Assembly (NCBI GenBank): GCA_024741835.1
Contig: JAENRP010000025.1
Coordinates: 7,077-71,076 of the forward strand
DNA length: 64,000 nt
Direction: 5' to 3'
Source: Diplocarpon mali
Taxonomy: Eukaryota > Ascomycota > Leotiomycetes > Helotiales > Drepanopezizaceae
The notes beneath the pieces are model-generated. The model saw only the letters and a program-made list of their open reading frames with translations. It was not told the DNA's origin and did not search any database. Below are positions 46,565 through 59,136 of the stretch, one piece after another. The translations under genes and the position numbers were made by a program. Position 1 is the stretch's first letter. Each line of letters opens with the position of its first letter.

Positions 46565-49500
46565 AGAATCGTCACTTGCAGGGCTGGACTTCGGGCACAT
46601 ACTTGTGGTTGGGTGTCTACATTGGGCTGGTGTGGATTGCTATCAAAATGGTGCGTTTCATCTTGAACCTGTTGAGGACCAGATGATGTAATTTTTTGGC
46701 AATACCATACAATCTTGTAATCATCGTTACTATGCCATACTACATGCAAAGATTGGCACCAGCTCCAGACGTGACTATGTATCCACACGCCAGTTGCTTT
46801 GTGAGGCTTGCTTGCGCGGCATTACATACCTGTGCAGCAGCGCTGAACTCTGCTCTTCTCTTGTGGTAAGAAATCAGAAGCAGGGTTGGCAGGCGGGAGA
46901 CTTAGTAGAATGAATATCATTATAGGTTTCTAGCAGAGATGTGTTAGGAACGTAGAGGGGTGCTTCAGGGAATATCATTTGTATAGTTTACGTAGTGCCT
47001 GCTGGGCGGATTACAGATTAACAAAAGTCCAGGCTAGACACATAACATATTACTGCGGTAAGAATTCCCTGATTCATCCAAACTTGAATAACAACTGTAC
47101 TGTCTAGAATCTGTTCGAACTTTTATTTTGCTTATTCTCCGACGACGTCTTCTGGGGTTTCCACATGGATTTGAATCTGAGCGTTGCGTGGCTTTATAAT
47201 GGCCAATTGTTCTACTGGTGGATTTGGTATAGTGATGACCACGTGCGAGGCCATTCTAGTTCAACCTTTTCCAACCTTACATCGGTCTAATCATTCCCAG
47301 CCTCTAGACATCTCTTCCTGCAAATATCCGTCCACTTGTGCAGCGCTGCCTGCGTAAGTTTGGCAATTATATCTGCGCCTAAATTAAAAGGATTCAGAAT
47401 CATTTCTTACCTGCTACCTGCTCTACCAAAAGGTGCTAGGCTAAATTATCTTTGCAATCACTTAGGGATAAAGCAGGGTAAACATCCTCAATGAACTACA
47501 TTCCAAGGCTTTTCTTGGTTTGCGCTCTTAACATTTTGCTTTGAAATCGCCGCAGGATATAATATTGATCTTGCTTGGTGGTTTGTGTCTCGCTAGGCCG
47601 AGAATTCGGCCAATCAAAGGGAGTTTTTCTAGAGAATCGGCTTGCGCGATATTTCGTGTCTGCTAAACGTCACATCTCTAAGATGTTCAACAACCTCGAT
47701 CTGCACGACCACCGTCTGCTCATATGTCGCAGATGGACGTATGTTCTATTCCTAGCATGCTAGCATGCTAGGAATCTCAAAGCTACTCCAACAATTGTGG
47801 GACCGAATGATTATGTTTAGTGATTGATGTGTAAGCAAACTCCAAGGATTGATTGCTCCTTTGCATCAATTGCTTTTGCCTCTCTCCCTTTCTCTACCCC
47901 ATTCACTTATCCTTGTAATGCTGAGCCTGAAACACTCTAATACTTCTCTCACTTATCTAGTTGTCTTTATTACAGCTTTTTCCCAAGGCGTTTGAAGCCG
48001 ACGCGACAAAGTTACTGTTTGAGAAGCTTACCTTCTGCCCACAACAAAAAAGGCTTTAAATGCAGGCGACTTAATATTTAAGACGAGCATTCTGTGACTG
48101 GCAGCCTGTTGATTTTTCCAGAATTACTTACACGACCCGAAAGGACGGTCCTGCAAAGCGCACCAAAACAATTATCATTTGAGACGAGTCTTTATTGAAT
48201 CTTGCCATGGAGCCTAAATTATTCATCTGGTCTCCTGCCCGTACGTCCTGGCGAGCAGTAAGATGACACTCCTCGACACCATATTGCATACCCCGAATTC
48301 CAGAAGATTGCAGCCGAGCTTGACTTCGTCATAGCCGCACAATGGCCAGAGAGACGTTATCACTTGATAGGCCGTAACCCTGCTTTCATGATGTTTAAAT
48401 ATACTGGTAACCTGCTCTTCTAATAAGCTTTGGTCATAGCTCGTGGCCGAAACTCCAAGATACTTCCGACTGCTTTTTCGAACTTCAAACGGTTGACCTT
48501 GGTCCGATTGCCATCTTCTGAATCCCAATCAGCTACTGCTGAGTCCTGGGATGCTATTTCGAACTCAATATACTCGCCAAAGTCTTTGGAATTTTAAGAA
48601 ACCATGCAAATGATCTTCTGTAAGTTTCTATCTTCGTAACCAATACTGCAAAGAGTATGCAAATCCAGAACTTGACAATTAAAGAATTCAAAGCCATACT
48701 CAGAGAACTTACAGGCACTGCGGTCCAGGAACATAATATCTGCCGCCTTGAGCCTGAAATGGAAATATAAGAAGCAATTCGTTATATCTGCCCACCCAGT
48801 CTTCATCGACCTACCTTGCTTAGATATCCCCGCTGGGAAACGGATGCCGGAAGCTTATGAACCCTTTAATTTGGACATAAGAATTTTATGGAGTTGTGAG
48901 TATCGTTTGAGCCCTGCTGCTCTTAGGAGTCTTTAAACTTCAAAATGATGGTCCAACAAACCCTCGTATCAAGGTCTAGTGTGTTGCTTGCTGCCATTCA
49001 ATTAGGGAGCCTCAGAATACTGAGCCTCGGCTGCCTCGAAAATTTATTCTGAGGCGCCACAAATCTCCGGAATCTTGGATATGTAGGTGGTTCCTTGAAG
49101 CGAGAACTTTGAGTTCATGTTTGCTTTATTGAAAGAACATCAAAACTCATAGCTTCACTCTGAGTTCTATCCCAGTCGAACTTCGATTAACCTATACCAG
49201 ACACCAAGATGGACTAGATGAGTATCCTGACTCCAAACCAAATGCAGCTCATGAAGCCATCACAGGTTTTGTTCTTCGCCGGACTAATAATGCCTTTCCA
49301 AGCAACCCTATCGACTAAGGCGCAACATTTGCAAATGACAGAATATTGAACACCAATCAAACAAGTAGCCGAGAAGACTGTGCCAAAGAGGACGAAATTA
49401 AGCATTTAATACAAGACACCAACGAATAGGATCAGAAATATGCCGCTAACGACACTGACTCTGAGCCAAGCGAGTGGTCTACAAACCTTGGAACAGCTAG

Positions 49501-50428
49501 CCAGGAGGATGTCCTGGATCTGAGGGATGGCGAGTTCATCAAAACCTCAGCATAAAATGAATAAAAAGAATACGAGGATGTCTTAGCTGAAGTATACAGC
49601 GTCTTACTCTAATCGAAGGAGAAAATATCTAAAAGCATAGAAGAAAGAAATTGCTGGATATGCGAAAACAACAGCAAGGATGCGCATGCTCTTTACAAGA
49701 GTTGAGATACGTGAGAGATTCATAAGGAGTTATGGCAAAAGGATGGCTTGCCGTCATGACACTGTGACATCAACACATAATACTGTTAATCCATGTGCTC
49801 GCGCGAGCAAGCAACACTTTCGCAGTCACCAAGAATTATTAGCATTGATCGCTTTATGTGAGTAATTTGTCAACTCACACTTCTTGTTCGCGATTGAAAT
49901 TAACTCGTAACAGCCTTTCTTAGGCCCTGCGGTCGTTGTATCTATCTGCTTCTATTGTATTTGGATCGCATACCTAAATTTTGAATTAGGTATGGCCTTC
50001 CCCGAAGGATCAGTCAGCAAATACGGCATCGGTTACCCTTATTCGCTTGGCTATTAGTATTGTCCTCAGATAAATTGTTACATAGTTGCAGGAGAAGTGA
50101 GCTCCCGCGATTCTATGCTATGCCGCTCCTATTAGTTCTCTGGGATCATCTGGTCATAGCAAGCCTACATCTTGTGGCTGTGGAACCATAGTTTCATGCG
50201 TTGCATCACTTTGTTATTTTTCATTATCCTACAGTAGCCTGAATAAGCAGAGACTCTCAAGACCTCTCAACTCATCCTGGGACCCCGCTTGAAGAACACG
50301 TATCTATTTCGGTCAAGCGTGTCTGGTATCCTATAACTACTCATATTCAGACCTCAGACGGGAATATACCATCCACGGGCGGTTATCCATAAACAGAGAC
50401 TAGCCAGAAGTGCGACTAGCCTTTCCAA
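46565..50428. other. AT-rich desert, no intact gene; contains a perfect palindrome
   Basis: No supported gene lies in this 3.9-kb stretch. A 28-bp perfect palindrome is at 47748-47775. A plus-strand peptide near 49440-49555 reads like an acidic protein fragment but runs into stops. Confidence 0.5.
47748..47775. repeat. 28-bp perfect palindrome
   Basis: The 14-base arm ATTCCTAGCATGCT is followed directly by its exact reverse complement, with no spacer. It contains nested TAGCATGCTA words. Confidence 0.95.
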
Positions 50429-51554
50429 TCAAAACCAACCCGAAATACCTGGGCCTACTTCGCTCGCGTCTCCTCCAGACTCAGGTTCAGATCTTCTACC
50501 ACGCCCAGCTTGCTTCGGTGAATCACAGAGTGGTCTTACATCCACAGGTCTTCCATGCTTAGTCACAGCAGACTCTGCCCATCCGGTCATCTCCTCGCAA
50601 GCATCGCATTTGATGTGAGCGCAAGGCATATACTGAGGCATGACTTTTCCGGTAGGACGAGCTCTCATGCACTTGGCATAGGGGGACATAGTCCACTGGC
50701 GACACTAAGCAGTGGTTAGTTAGAACCTTAAAAGCCGAGTGCATGATTACCAGGCAGCAGCACCAAATCCCATCGTTCTTACCTCGGGTTGCCACTACCA
50801 CTCCCATTGATGGAGGTCGCATAGCCTTCTCTTCTTGCGTGGCAATCCTAACTCCTGGCTTGGCAGCTAAACCCCCTGTTGTCTCCACGATCGATGGATC
50901 TACCGGCCAGCTTGGCTGTGCCTCGACCAAGGAGTACCGATTTAGGTCTTGCATTACTTTGGACTTCTTCACCAGCTTTTCCTTCGTTGCGTCTCTGAAC
51001 TCTTTGAAAGAGCTCGAGATTTCTAATAGGGAGAACCGGGAAGACGATTGTCGGCGAGAGAGGTGTTCTTCGAGGAGACGTGACGATACAGCTCTGAAAT
51101 CCGAGGCAGACGATGATGCTTCTCCCACTACCGGGCTTGGATAACCGACACCTCTTTTCAAGGCTAGTACCGATGTACCTGGGTTCGATGAAAAGGCGTC
51201 TGTGCTTGCTAGATGGCGGAAGGTTTCTGTCGAGGCTCGGATTGTAGCTGAATCTCCTGCAGCTTTCGATGGCTCTGGAATTCCTCCTGTGGAAGCTCGC
51301 TGGACTGGCAGATTCGCAAACTTAGCCTGCGTTGGCGTCGTCTCGCCATCTGACTCCTCGTCATACTCTTGGACTGATGACTCTGCGAACGTTGACTGCG
51401 TCGGTGTTCGCGATGAATGGTCCTTTGCTACCACTTCCTCTCGGAACTTTTCTGGCGAGGCTTTTTCGGCGACTGACTCTGAACGCAATCCGAGGTTGAT
51501 GGTCGAGAATCGCGCTTTGTAGAGCCGCTTGAGGGGGTCATTATATGGGTCCAT
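50429..51554 (-). CDS. Cysteine-cluster protein, tandem paralogue A (putative zinc-binding)
   Basis: Exon 1 is 51554-50751 and exon 2 is 50704-50429, joined over a 46-nt intron (GTAATC to CTTAG, phase 0); the product is 359 aa. The start is the first ATG and has a CCATGG context. Residues 1-260 are polar, Ser/Thr/Glu-rich and probably disordered. The C-terminal cluster is W264-x-C266-C267-x-C269-x2-W272-T273-x2-P276-x3-C280, then C296-x-H298-x-K300-C301-x2-C304, after which a basic polar tail ends the protein. The intron falls immediately before C269. The six-plus Cys and one His suggest a small treble-clef or zinc-ribbon-like site, but no named domain was recognised. Gene B, 589 bp upstream on the same strand, has the same cluster with the same intron position. 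Confidence 0.82.
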
Positions 51555-52143
51555 GGCAAAATCAACTTGATTTGCAGCTGCGCCAGTTTGCGAATCGTGG
51601 CTTTGATTGACCGCGAGATCGATTCTGTGCTTGTCGGAGTTGGGGTGCGAAATATTGTATTGTTGTTTATGGTGAAGAAATGTTTTGAATTGCCCTTAAC
51701 CGAGTGGTTGGTCACTCCAAAGCCAAAATGCAGCATTCTGAAATGGTGAGCTCGTTGGCAAGACTCGGAGGCAGCAGAACCTCGGTGATATCGCCTCGAG
51801 CTCGAGTTTGATTGGAGATCATCATGGAATGTTGTGTTGGGCTACTAAATCTCATCTCTACCTGTTTTTGGACTTCAAGGGGTTTTCACGGATTCACTCA
51901 TGGACTTGGCAACAATCATTGATATACATCAGCACCTGCTCAAGGTATGATCCATTCCAATATTCTGGATATCCAGCACCCCTATCGACAGCCAGTCATA
52001 AGCAGCAAAGCTCTTTTCAATCATGTCGTCGTTGTCATCTTCGTCGTGTCTTTGCTCAGCAAATTTGCTCTTCACACATATATAGCCACTCCCCTCTTTC
52101 TTGCCAGCAAGTTACCATCATTCTCACACCGCCAGCTTTTCAA
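51555..52143. promoter_or_regulatory. Spacer between the tandem paralogues
   Basis: These 589 bp hold the 3' end of gene B and the promoter and 5' UTR of gene A. No coding segment is seen. The stretch just upstream of gene A's ATG is rich in A and T. Confidence 0.5.
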
Positions 52144-52817
52144 TCAGAATGGGAATCGCTCTGACCATCTTGCCTCCGTAATATCGATGCAGTGCTCGCA
52201 TTTTTCGTGCTGACAGGCATACCACGACTGAAGCACAAAGCAGAGTCAGCGTTTGTCAACAGGTTGTGGCCATGAAGAATGGTTGGGAATAGGATATGAT
52301 ATGGTATGGTATAGTATGGTATGATGCTATGAAAGGGATTCCCTCTACGGCTCTCACTACTTGCCCTGTCGACCAGAGTCATTCCGCTAAGGAGACGGTG
52401 GCAGGTATCCTTGGGATGATCGGTCCACTTGCTGCACTACGACTTGTCAGCATCGCTCTCGTGAATTTGACGGAGAAGCATAGTTATTATTGCGCAGGAA
52501 GCGGTAGGTAATGATGGAAGAGCTTCTTAAATACAACTTACTTGGCAACAGATCCAATTGGTGTAAGAAACTTTGGCAGGCTGAATACGCTTTGCTGTCT
52601 CTTCGCACATCTCCTTCTTGTCAGACTTGGTTTCATCATTGATTTGTTTGACAAGCGTGTGGCTGGACGTGGAGTCGCTGGTGTCGCTAGACTTGGTAGT
52701 CTTCGGGAGAAGATCTTTGCTGGGGATGGGTCGGGTGGCAGCAATGGACTTCACATTGTTCTCCTTCTGGTCTAGGAGTCGATGCTGAAAGGCCCAGTCG
52801 GTGTCCATAGGAGGCAT
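52144..52817 (-). CDS. Cysteine-cluster protein, tandem paralogue B (putative zinc-binding)
   Basis: Exons are 52817-52542, 52436-52365 and 52227-52144, giving 143 aa. Intron 1 (105 nt) is GTAAGT to CGTAG. Intron 2 (137 nt) fits a GC-AG intron, with the donor GCAAGT after GACAGG and a CTTCAG acceptor; nearby GT donors do not keep the frame, except an improbable GTCGAC that would drop three codons. The N-terminal ~85 residues are charged and disordered-looking. The cluster is W88-x-C90-C91-x-C93-x2-W96-T97-x2-P100-x3-C104, then C121-x-H123-x-K125-C126-x2-C129. Spacing equals gene A except for one residue in the middle loop, and intron 1 falls just before C93, as the gene A intron falls before C269. 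Outside the cluster the two proteins share nothing obvious. The function is unknown; metal binding is inferred. Confidence 0.75.
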
Positions 52818-53933
52818 TTTGAATTACGGGCCTAGTGCTTGTGGCTCCGGATCTGGAGAAGGAGAGCGTTCGAGGCTTTGGCAGGTGTCTGCTTGTTGGT
52901 TCTTGCAGTGTTCTTTATCTGGTGCTGAGTTCATCGACTTGCGTGGAGTTTGATCGGAGAATTTTTTTTCGGCTGTGTTCTTGTGAAGCCGATGTCTCTC
53001 TTGATGCTGAGGGCAAGAGAATATTTTGGAGCGAGTGCTTGCCCGCTTTTCTGATTGGCTAGCTCCGTTGCTGTTGCTGCGTCGCTTGAGTGGAATTTCC
53101 TCCCCTTCTTTGCCGTGCGACTCCCTCTCGAGCTCGAGATGGGTCTGTTACTTTTGTTTTAGCTTGTTAATCGATTTTTTCGGCTTGGATAAGTCTAGTC
53201 GGTCAATGAATTGGTGGTAAGCCGCAGGTTCTCAACAGATACCCCAGCGGATGTCCGTTCATTGCCATCACTGCTGGGTGGTAGGCTGATCTATAATGCT
53301 AGATCGAAGCTCAGTAGAATTGATTTAACTGTAATGACAGAATATTCAGAATCTATTTTCTTTGCCTTGATGATGTCCATTTGGACTCTGCTTCTTCGAA
53401 GCTTTACTGCATTTCAGGCAATCTGGAAGGTGTGGTTCACTCCTGAATCTCATGAGCTAGATCTCGTTGGAGATTGATGACTTGAATAGTTTCGGGTTAC
53501 CCACAATCATGTTTTCCTGATGTCGAGGCAAGCCATTTTTCACTTCGTTAGAGCCATAGGATACGAACATGACGCTACTCTTCGTTCGTCATCAACTGGT
53601 CTATCCCAACCTTAAGCCTTAAACCAACTCTGAGATTAAAAACAGGGGACGGGTAAAGGAAGTTCTCCGAAATGATCTTTTTTTGCAAAATTTTATCGTT
53701 CTCCTAGAGTAACTTTCCTATCATCTTTGTCGATCCCAAAAGCATTATTCCTCAGGACCTCATCCCACCCGAAAACCCATGGTCAATGGGATCTGGAACT
53801 TGCAGGCTACAAATCTCTGGCTAAGTAGTTCTTCATTTACAGTAAAACAAGCCGAATGATCGGTAAAATTTGCGCACTTCTTATGTTAATAAATAAACCA
53901 GGGATGTCATACAGGTGACAAAAACACATCCCC
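52818..53933. other. Intergenic spacer
   Basis: This is the promoter side of gene B and the 3' side of the P-loop gene. Plus-strand frames near 52835-53220 look hydrophobic but have no homologue that I recognise and no splice partners. Confidence 0.5.
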
Positions 53934-54769
53934 TCAAGGACTATTTCTCCCTAACCCATCCAAAGCCTCTTCAATCACGATAAACTCCTCTTTATCCCCT
54001 TGCAATCTAGTAATGGGCTGCTTGACACCTTTTAGCCACTCTTCATGCATTCTCCTGCTTCTGCCTTCCTCAAGAGTATCATCATCATACCTCTCCGCCC
54101 AGACCAAAAACGCCTGCGACTCAGCGCTTGAAGACACGGAAGTCAGAAAGTGCCCAACCAAGGATAATACCAGAGAAAACAGGAGAAGAGCGAGAGTTCT
54201 TGAGCACTCTTGAGTTTGGAATGACAGGCACCACTGTTACTCACAACATATCACCGCCGGCTCTGATCCTCTCGCCATGCCGCTTGAATTCCCTTTCCCT
54301 CAACCTCTGCATCCGCACCTCCTGTAAAAAGTGTCAACATAAATATACGGAATTTAATCTCGCGCAAGCTCTCAAATTTCCCGCAAGAATCTGATTTCAA
54401 GCAAAGTGACCAAGATTGACTAACCGTCGGCGTATCAACAAAAATCACATGCTCTACATCTTCCATGAGCTCCCCGCCCCAAGAGCCAATTGAACCAGCC
54501 AACACCCACCCTCTATGTTCCTCCTCCGCACTCGAGAGTAGGGGTTTCAGCAGAGCGATGCGACTGGGGATCGGTCGTTTGGTGGTGAAGGGTGGGTCTG
54601 TAGGGAGCCAGTAGTAGTCGTCGACGTCGAAGACTGGGACCGAGAGCGCGGACGAGATGTTGCTGCCAAGCGTGCTGACACCGCTGCCAGAGGCGCCGAG
54701 GATGTGAATTCTTGACGGGCTGGCTCCTTGCGAGTTTGGTATTTTTGTCCGAAGCAGAGGTGCAGCCAT
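53934..54769 (-). CDS. P-loop nucleoside/adenylate kinase-like protein
   Basis: Exons are 54769-54425, 54321-54245 and 54126-53934; both junctions keep the frame (VDTPT/EVRMQRLR and GGDM/AESQAFLVWAERYDD) and the product is 204 aa. A Walker A motif is at about residues 24-33 (GASGSGVSTL), with Ser replacing the usual Lys. It is followed by DVDDYYWLPTDPPFTTKRP, a substrate-side motif of fungal adenylate-kinase-like or FLAR-type P-loop proteins. A strand with Asp (VIFVDTP) and an Arg-rich lid-like helix (RMQRLREREFKRHGERI) follow. The fold is that of small-molecule or nucleotide kinases with a cytosolic location. The missing Walker Lys is also common in this fungal subfamily as I recall it, but activity cannot be judged from sequence. 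The substrate is unknown. Confidence 0.85.
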
Positions 54770-57700
54770 TTCGAATCGTTGAATGGAAGATCACTTGGAT
54801 GAATAGTGGTAAATGAGTACATATATGTAACTCCGTTAAGGGGTCGGAAATATACAGTGAAGGCTCAAGGATGCTTGTAAAAGGGACTATCGACAAAAAG
54901 AGCTTTGTTGCTTCGAAACGCTAGGTAAGTCCAAAGATACTTTATAAACGCGATGTACGATGCTTACGTAAAGATTTGGTGTGACTCACATATTGACTTC
55001 GTGTTATCTGATGCATGAGACGACAAACACAGCTTGGTACCTCACCACCTTCATCTTGCATGTGTTGTTTGACGAATCTTACCAAGAAATTCAATTACAT
55101 AGTTTTCAATATAGACAAAAGTTGCACGCATGAGCTTTCTGGTCTAATCAGCCAAAACTCAAATTTATTCACAAGCCTTTGAGAAGCTTGTTTGGCTTTT
55201 CCGAAAGGCTTGGTAGCAAATCGTATAGTATTCAACGCGTTATAAGTACAAGAGCATAATCACATACGGATCTAAATTCTTTAAGTAATCGCTTGATACT
55301 ATTAAAGTTGTTGTAGATTAGGTAACCAGTCATAATATATTTTACACTGGTTAATACTTAAGCTGTTTATTTTACTTATATCTGAATTCTGAATAATTGC
55401 TATTTTAAAAGTATCATAATTTGGTATTTATAAATAGTTAGCTAGTCGAAAACAATGTGTTGGAATTTCGCAGCTTGGTTACGCTTTCTCGCTTCGGTCA
55501 GCCCGGAGAGGCTGCTTTGAAGCTATTAGCGATTCTTATTTTTACGTATCTCAACTTTGATCACTTATATTGAAACTTTTCGAACACCCAGAACTGTTGA
55601 TTTTAAGACCCAATTCATCCCTTCTTGGAAAACCCTAGCATTTTGTAGCCATCTTCAATGTGGAACGAAACGACAATGTGTGTAAAGAGTGGAACGCAGG
55701 GTCTTCAGCGGGCACGCCTCAATTCTAGGAAGCTTGAGCACAGGCTCTGGCAGGGTGTCTACATCCGCTGGTATTTTGCGATCACAACTCTGCTTTCTCA
55801 TTGTCGATTAATAGGCTCTTCATTCTGTTGCAAATATTGGTACCATCGCTTGTTTGGTGATAACTCCTTAGCTTAAATTTTTGATAATTTGTGCTTTGCG
55901 AATGTTTTTGTCATGTCGAAAACAAATGTGTCATAGTCAGAGGTGTCCATACTAACATCGTGCGTGATACTTGCACTTTTGCATTCTTTGAAATGCGTAT
56001 CAGTCACTGCTTTACAATTTTCTATTGACTATACATATCAGCATAGGAGGGCTAGAAAATTTTCCCATTTTTATTCCACGATCTCTAGATAACTGCAGCG
56101 GGTACTTCTGAACACGTACTCAGTAGCTGTGGGTGCCAAATCTTATCCTGTTTGCGGAAAACTGTGGCTAAGCCGGGACTAGATAGCCTCATTGTCGTTT
56201 AGTCAATATAGAACACTGTGCAAGAAATGGCAAAGACCTTGGGGGGAGGCTAAAACAGAGTGGAGACGAAGCTCAAATGGTTACGGTACAGGTCCTATAT
56301 CTTGATTAAAGTAAAGTAGATGCTAGTAGCCGCAGCTTTTTCTCTTCGCCGCGTTGATCGCAGCATTCAATTCGCACCATTCCTCGATCAGACACCCATA
56401 GCGGATATGCTCAGCGATCATATATTCGGATATCCTATCGTTTAAGGTCAAGCTCACCATCTAGCTACCATAAATACTTTACCCTTCCTACTTCCTGAAA
56501 TTTCGTCTTCCCTTAACCAACCCAGCGGCGAAACCAGAATTCTTCACTTATAACTGAATCTGCTTCAACCTTCGCTTACAGAGAGCTCTACATCAACAAA
56601 CGTTATTTCAATGTTCAGAAGTCAAGATAAATATCATCTTTGTTGCGTTTTTGAGTGTCACGCCCTTTGATATATTTTCTTCCTCTCTGGTTTATGATGC
56701 CGCAGCTGCTACACTGAAGTCCGTTGATAGTAATCTGGATCGCCCTGACTGAAATATTCTTCCTCTATGCCTAATGAGAGAGCTTTCTTGATCTCAGACT
56801 AGGAGCACAGATGATTATAACTGGCGCCCTCCACAAGATCTTCACTCAAATTGAAGCTACACTCTCCAGCTGGAAGCCGAACCACACGATTGTGCCAAGA
56901 CATCCTGAACGTCATGAGCGCCCTTGACAAAATCCGTCATTGGTCTCTCGCAGCAGTGGCTCAGAGTCTGGCTTGGTCAAGCATTTCAAGGTGTGCAATC
57001 CCATTGAGTGCTCTATCCACGAAGAATTGCTTATATCCACAGGAGGTCACGTCCTAATGCTTTCCCGACCCATTACTCTAACGGGTCCACGCTATTTACA
57101 TTGAAGGGATGCGTAGAATGGTTGCCAAACCTAGAAAAACATATATCTTGTTGAAAAGTTTCACGTGCTGTCCACTGAGCCGTCGGTTCATAGTCCCGAA
57201 AATGACGACCTCTTCAAGTTATTATTTTTCTGGTAGATAGTGGATAGTCGCGGCTTCGACGCATGGTTCTTACCCTTGACCATTTTAACAAAACCTGATT
57301 TCTTGCTGCTAGCTTACAATTGTTCCTGAGCTATTCATTTGAGTTGTAATACGAAAACACCTAACAGTATTCTCCTTAACATAGATTTTAACTAAAGCAA
57401 GGTCAGAATCTTCCAGGTAAAAGTCAATTTGATTTATCAAATTTTGAAAAAAAAAGGACTTACTTGCAAGGTTACGATTACCAGCTAAAATCTGCTTGAA
57501 TTAGTCGTGAAAAGTAACATAGCAATAGCATTTCTGCATATTTCCTACAATCCTAGCTCATCCAGCGACCAGACACTAAAATGCAAGTTGAATTCCTTCA
57601 AGGTATGTTAAAGCTTCTTTCTTTCAGCTTTCCACTGTTGGTAATCGGCCTTTTGATGGGATCAGATTCTTGGCATAAGGATACTTTTCGTTCTGGGACT

Positions 57701-58696
57701 CTGGTGAGCGGAACACTACCAGTTTGATACTCCAAGTACTAAAGAATCATGCGACTCAAACTTGAAAACCTGCTTTAGCTGCCGATACACATTGGGCGTC
57801 TAGTAAATTCTGGATACCAGAAACTTCATATTCGTGCAGTTTTAGATGAGAGCCTTTAGGTGCGTCTTAGTCGTACCACCCTCGAAAATGGCTTACTTAT
57901 AATATCCTCCCTAATTTAGAGGCTTAACATAGTAGCTAAAATTGTCTGTGGGCTCGCTGTTCTCAATTCTCGCTCTAAATCACAGGGAGAAAAAATGTGC
58001 TCAAGACCGTTAGGTACCATTCATGGACAGCTTGGTTGTGGCTCCAAAGCCTCCGGACTCATACTTAGGCCAATACTGGCCAGCTTTGATCTGAAATAAT
58101 TAGATTCCAATCCAATCAAGCCTCTTGGCTGACCCGAATCACAGTGTCAATCGTAAGCCAAGGCATCATTACCAGCTCTGACCGCCGCTTAAAAGCTGCA
58201 GTGAGCAACATAGACTTGAGCATGAGCTCGATCTTTCAGACCATTGTAAATCAGCCATTAAAATAAAAGATATTCAAGAAGACGTTATACTAGTCGGTAC
58301 AGGAGCTATTTCGATCCTAGAGTAGCGTTCAATAAAGAAAATGGCGGTGACTCTCGCTTTAAATATGCTATGGGGGAATTATATTTTTTATCCACCTGAC
58401 ACGCGTATCTTATTCTATTCGCGCAGTAAAAATTCCTGACTCAACAACTCGACGCTTCAAAACCCTGATGTCCCTCAAACATCGAAACACAATATGATAT
58501 GAAATCCAAACCGAAACAAAACAAGCCCCTTCTACAAGCGAGCCCCTTACCCCACCCGTACAGTACGAGCGCCGAGTTAATCGTTTGCTTACGTCATCCA
58601 CGAACTCTCACAACCACCAGTATCCAACTTTCAGTTGTACAAGCTACCGATTCTTCCGGCACAACGCAGGCGCTGCTTCGTCAACAACTATTCGAA
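54770..58696. other. AT-rich desert, no intact gene
   Basis: These 3.9 kb are AT-rich with stops in all frames. A start-plus-donor look-alike at about 57581-57613 (ATG followed by GTATGT, with a CTTTCAG further on) leads into a frame with early stops, so it is at best a gene relic. The last 200 bases are the promoter and 5' UTR of the DUF423 gene. Confidence 0.55.
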
Positions 58697-59136
58697 ATGC
58701 CCGCCTTCTGGACAATTGGCTGCCTCTATGGCGCATCCGCCGTGACACTTGGCGCGTTCGGAGCTCACGGGCTCAAGAAGCGCATCGCAGACCCCCAACG
58801 AATCGCAAACTGGAGTACCGCAGCACAGTACCAGGTCTCTCCCCTTCCACCCCCGCCTCTCCCCATGTCCAACTCTCAGCACCGAAGCTAATGCTGTTCT
58901 CGCAGCTGATCCACTCAGGCATCCTGCTCGTCTCCTCCGTCGCCGCGCCTCAGAACAAACTCGCCGGCTCCCTCTTTGTAGCCGGCATGACGATGTTCAG
59001 CGGTAGCATCTACCTCCTGACTCTCGATCCGAAGACATTCAAGGCCTTGGGACCGGTGACGCCTATAGGCGGGCTCTGTTTGATCGGGGGCTGGGCGGCA
59101 CTCGCTTTCGGGAAGAGGATCCCGTTCCCAAGATAA
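58697..59136 (+). CDS. DUF423 / TMEM256-family small membrane protein
   Basis: Exon 1 is 58697-58834 and exon 2 is 58906-59136, joined over a 71-nt intron (GTCTCT donor, TCGCAG acceptor) that restores TAAQYQLIHSG; the product is 122 aa. The family signature is clear: a first hydrophobic helix ending GAFGAHGLKKR, then TAAQYQLIHSGILL, two to three more helices, and the terminal TPIGGLCLIGGWAALAFG. I chose the MPAFW start because the family begins just before the first helix; the upstream in-frame stretch is Ser/Thr-rich and is likely 5' UTR. Members are small four-helix membrane proteins found from bacteria (YgdD) to animals (TMEM256), with no settled function. Mitochondrial or endomembrane location is possible. 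Confidence 0.93.

Noticed and set aside
57581..57720. ATG followed by a GTATGT donor and a CTTTCAG acceptor
   Set aside because: The joined frame meets stops within about 20 codons and nothing recognisable follows.
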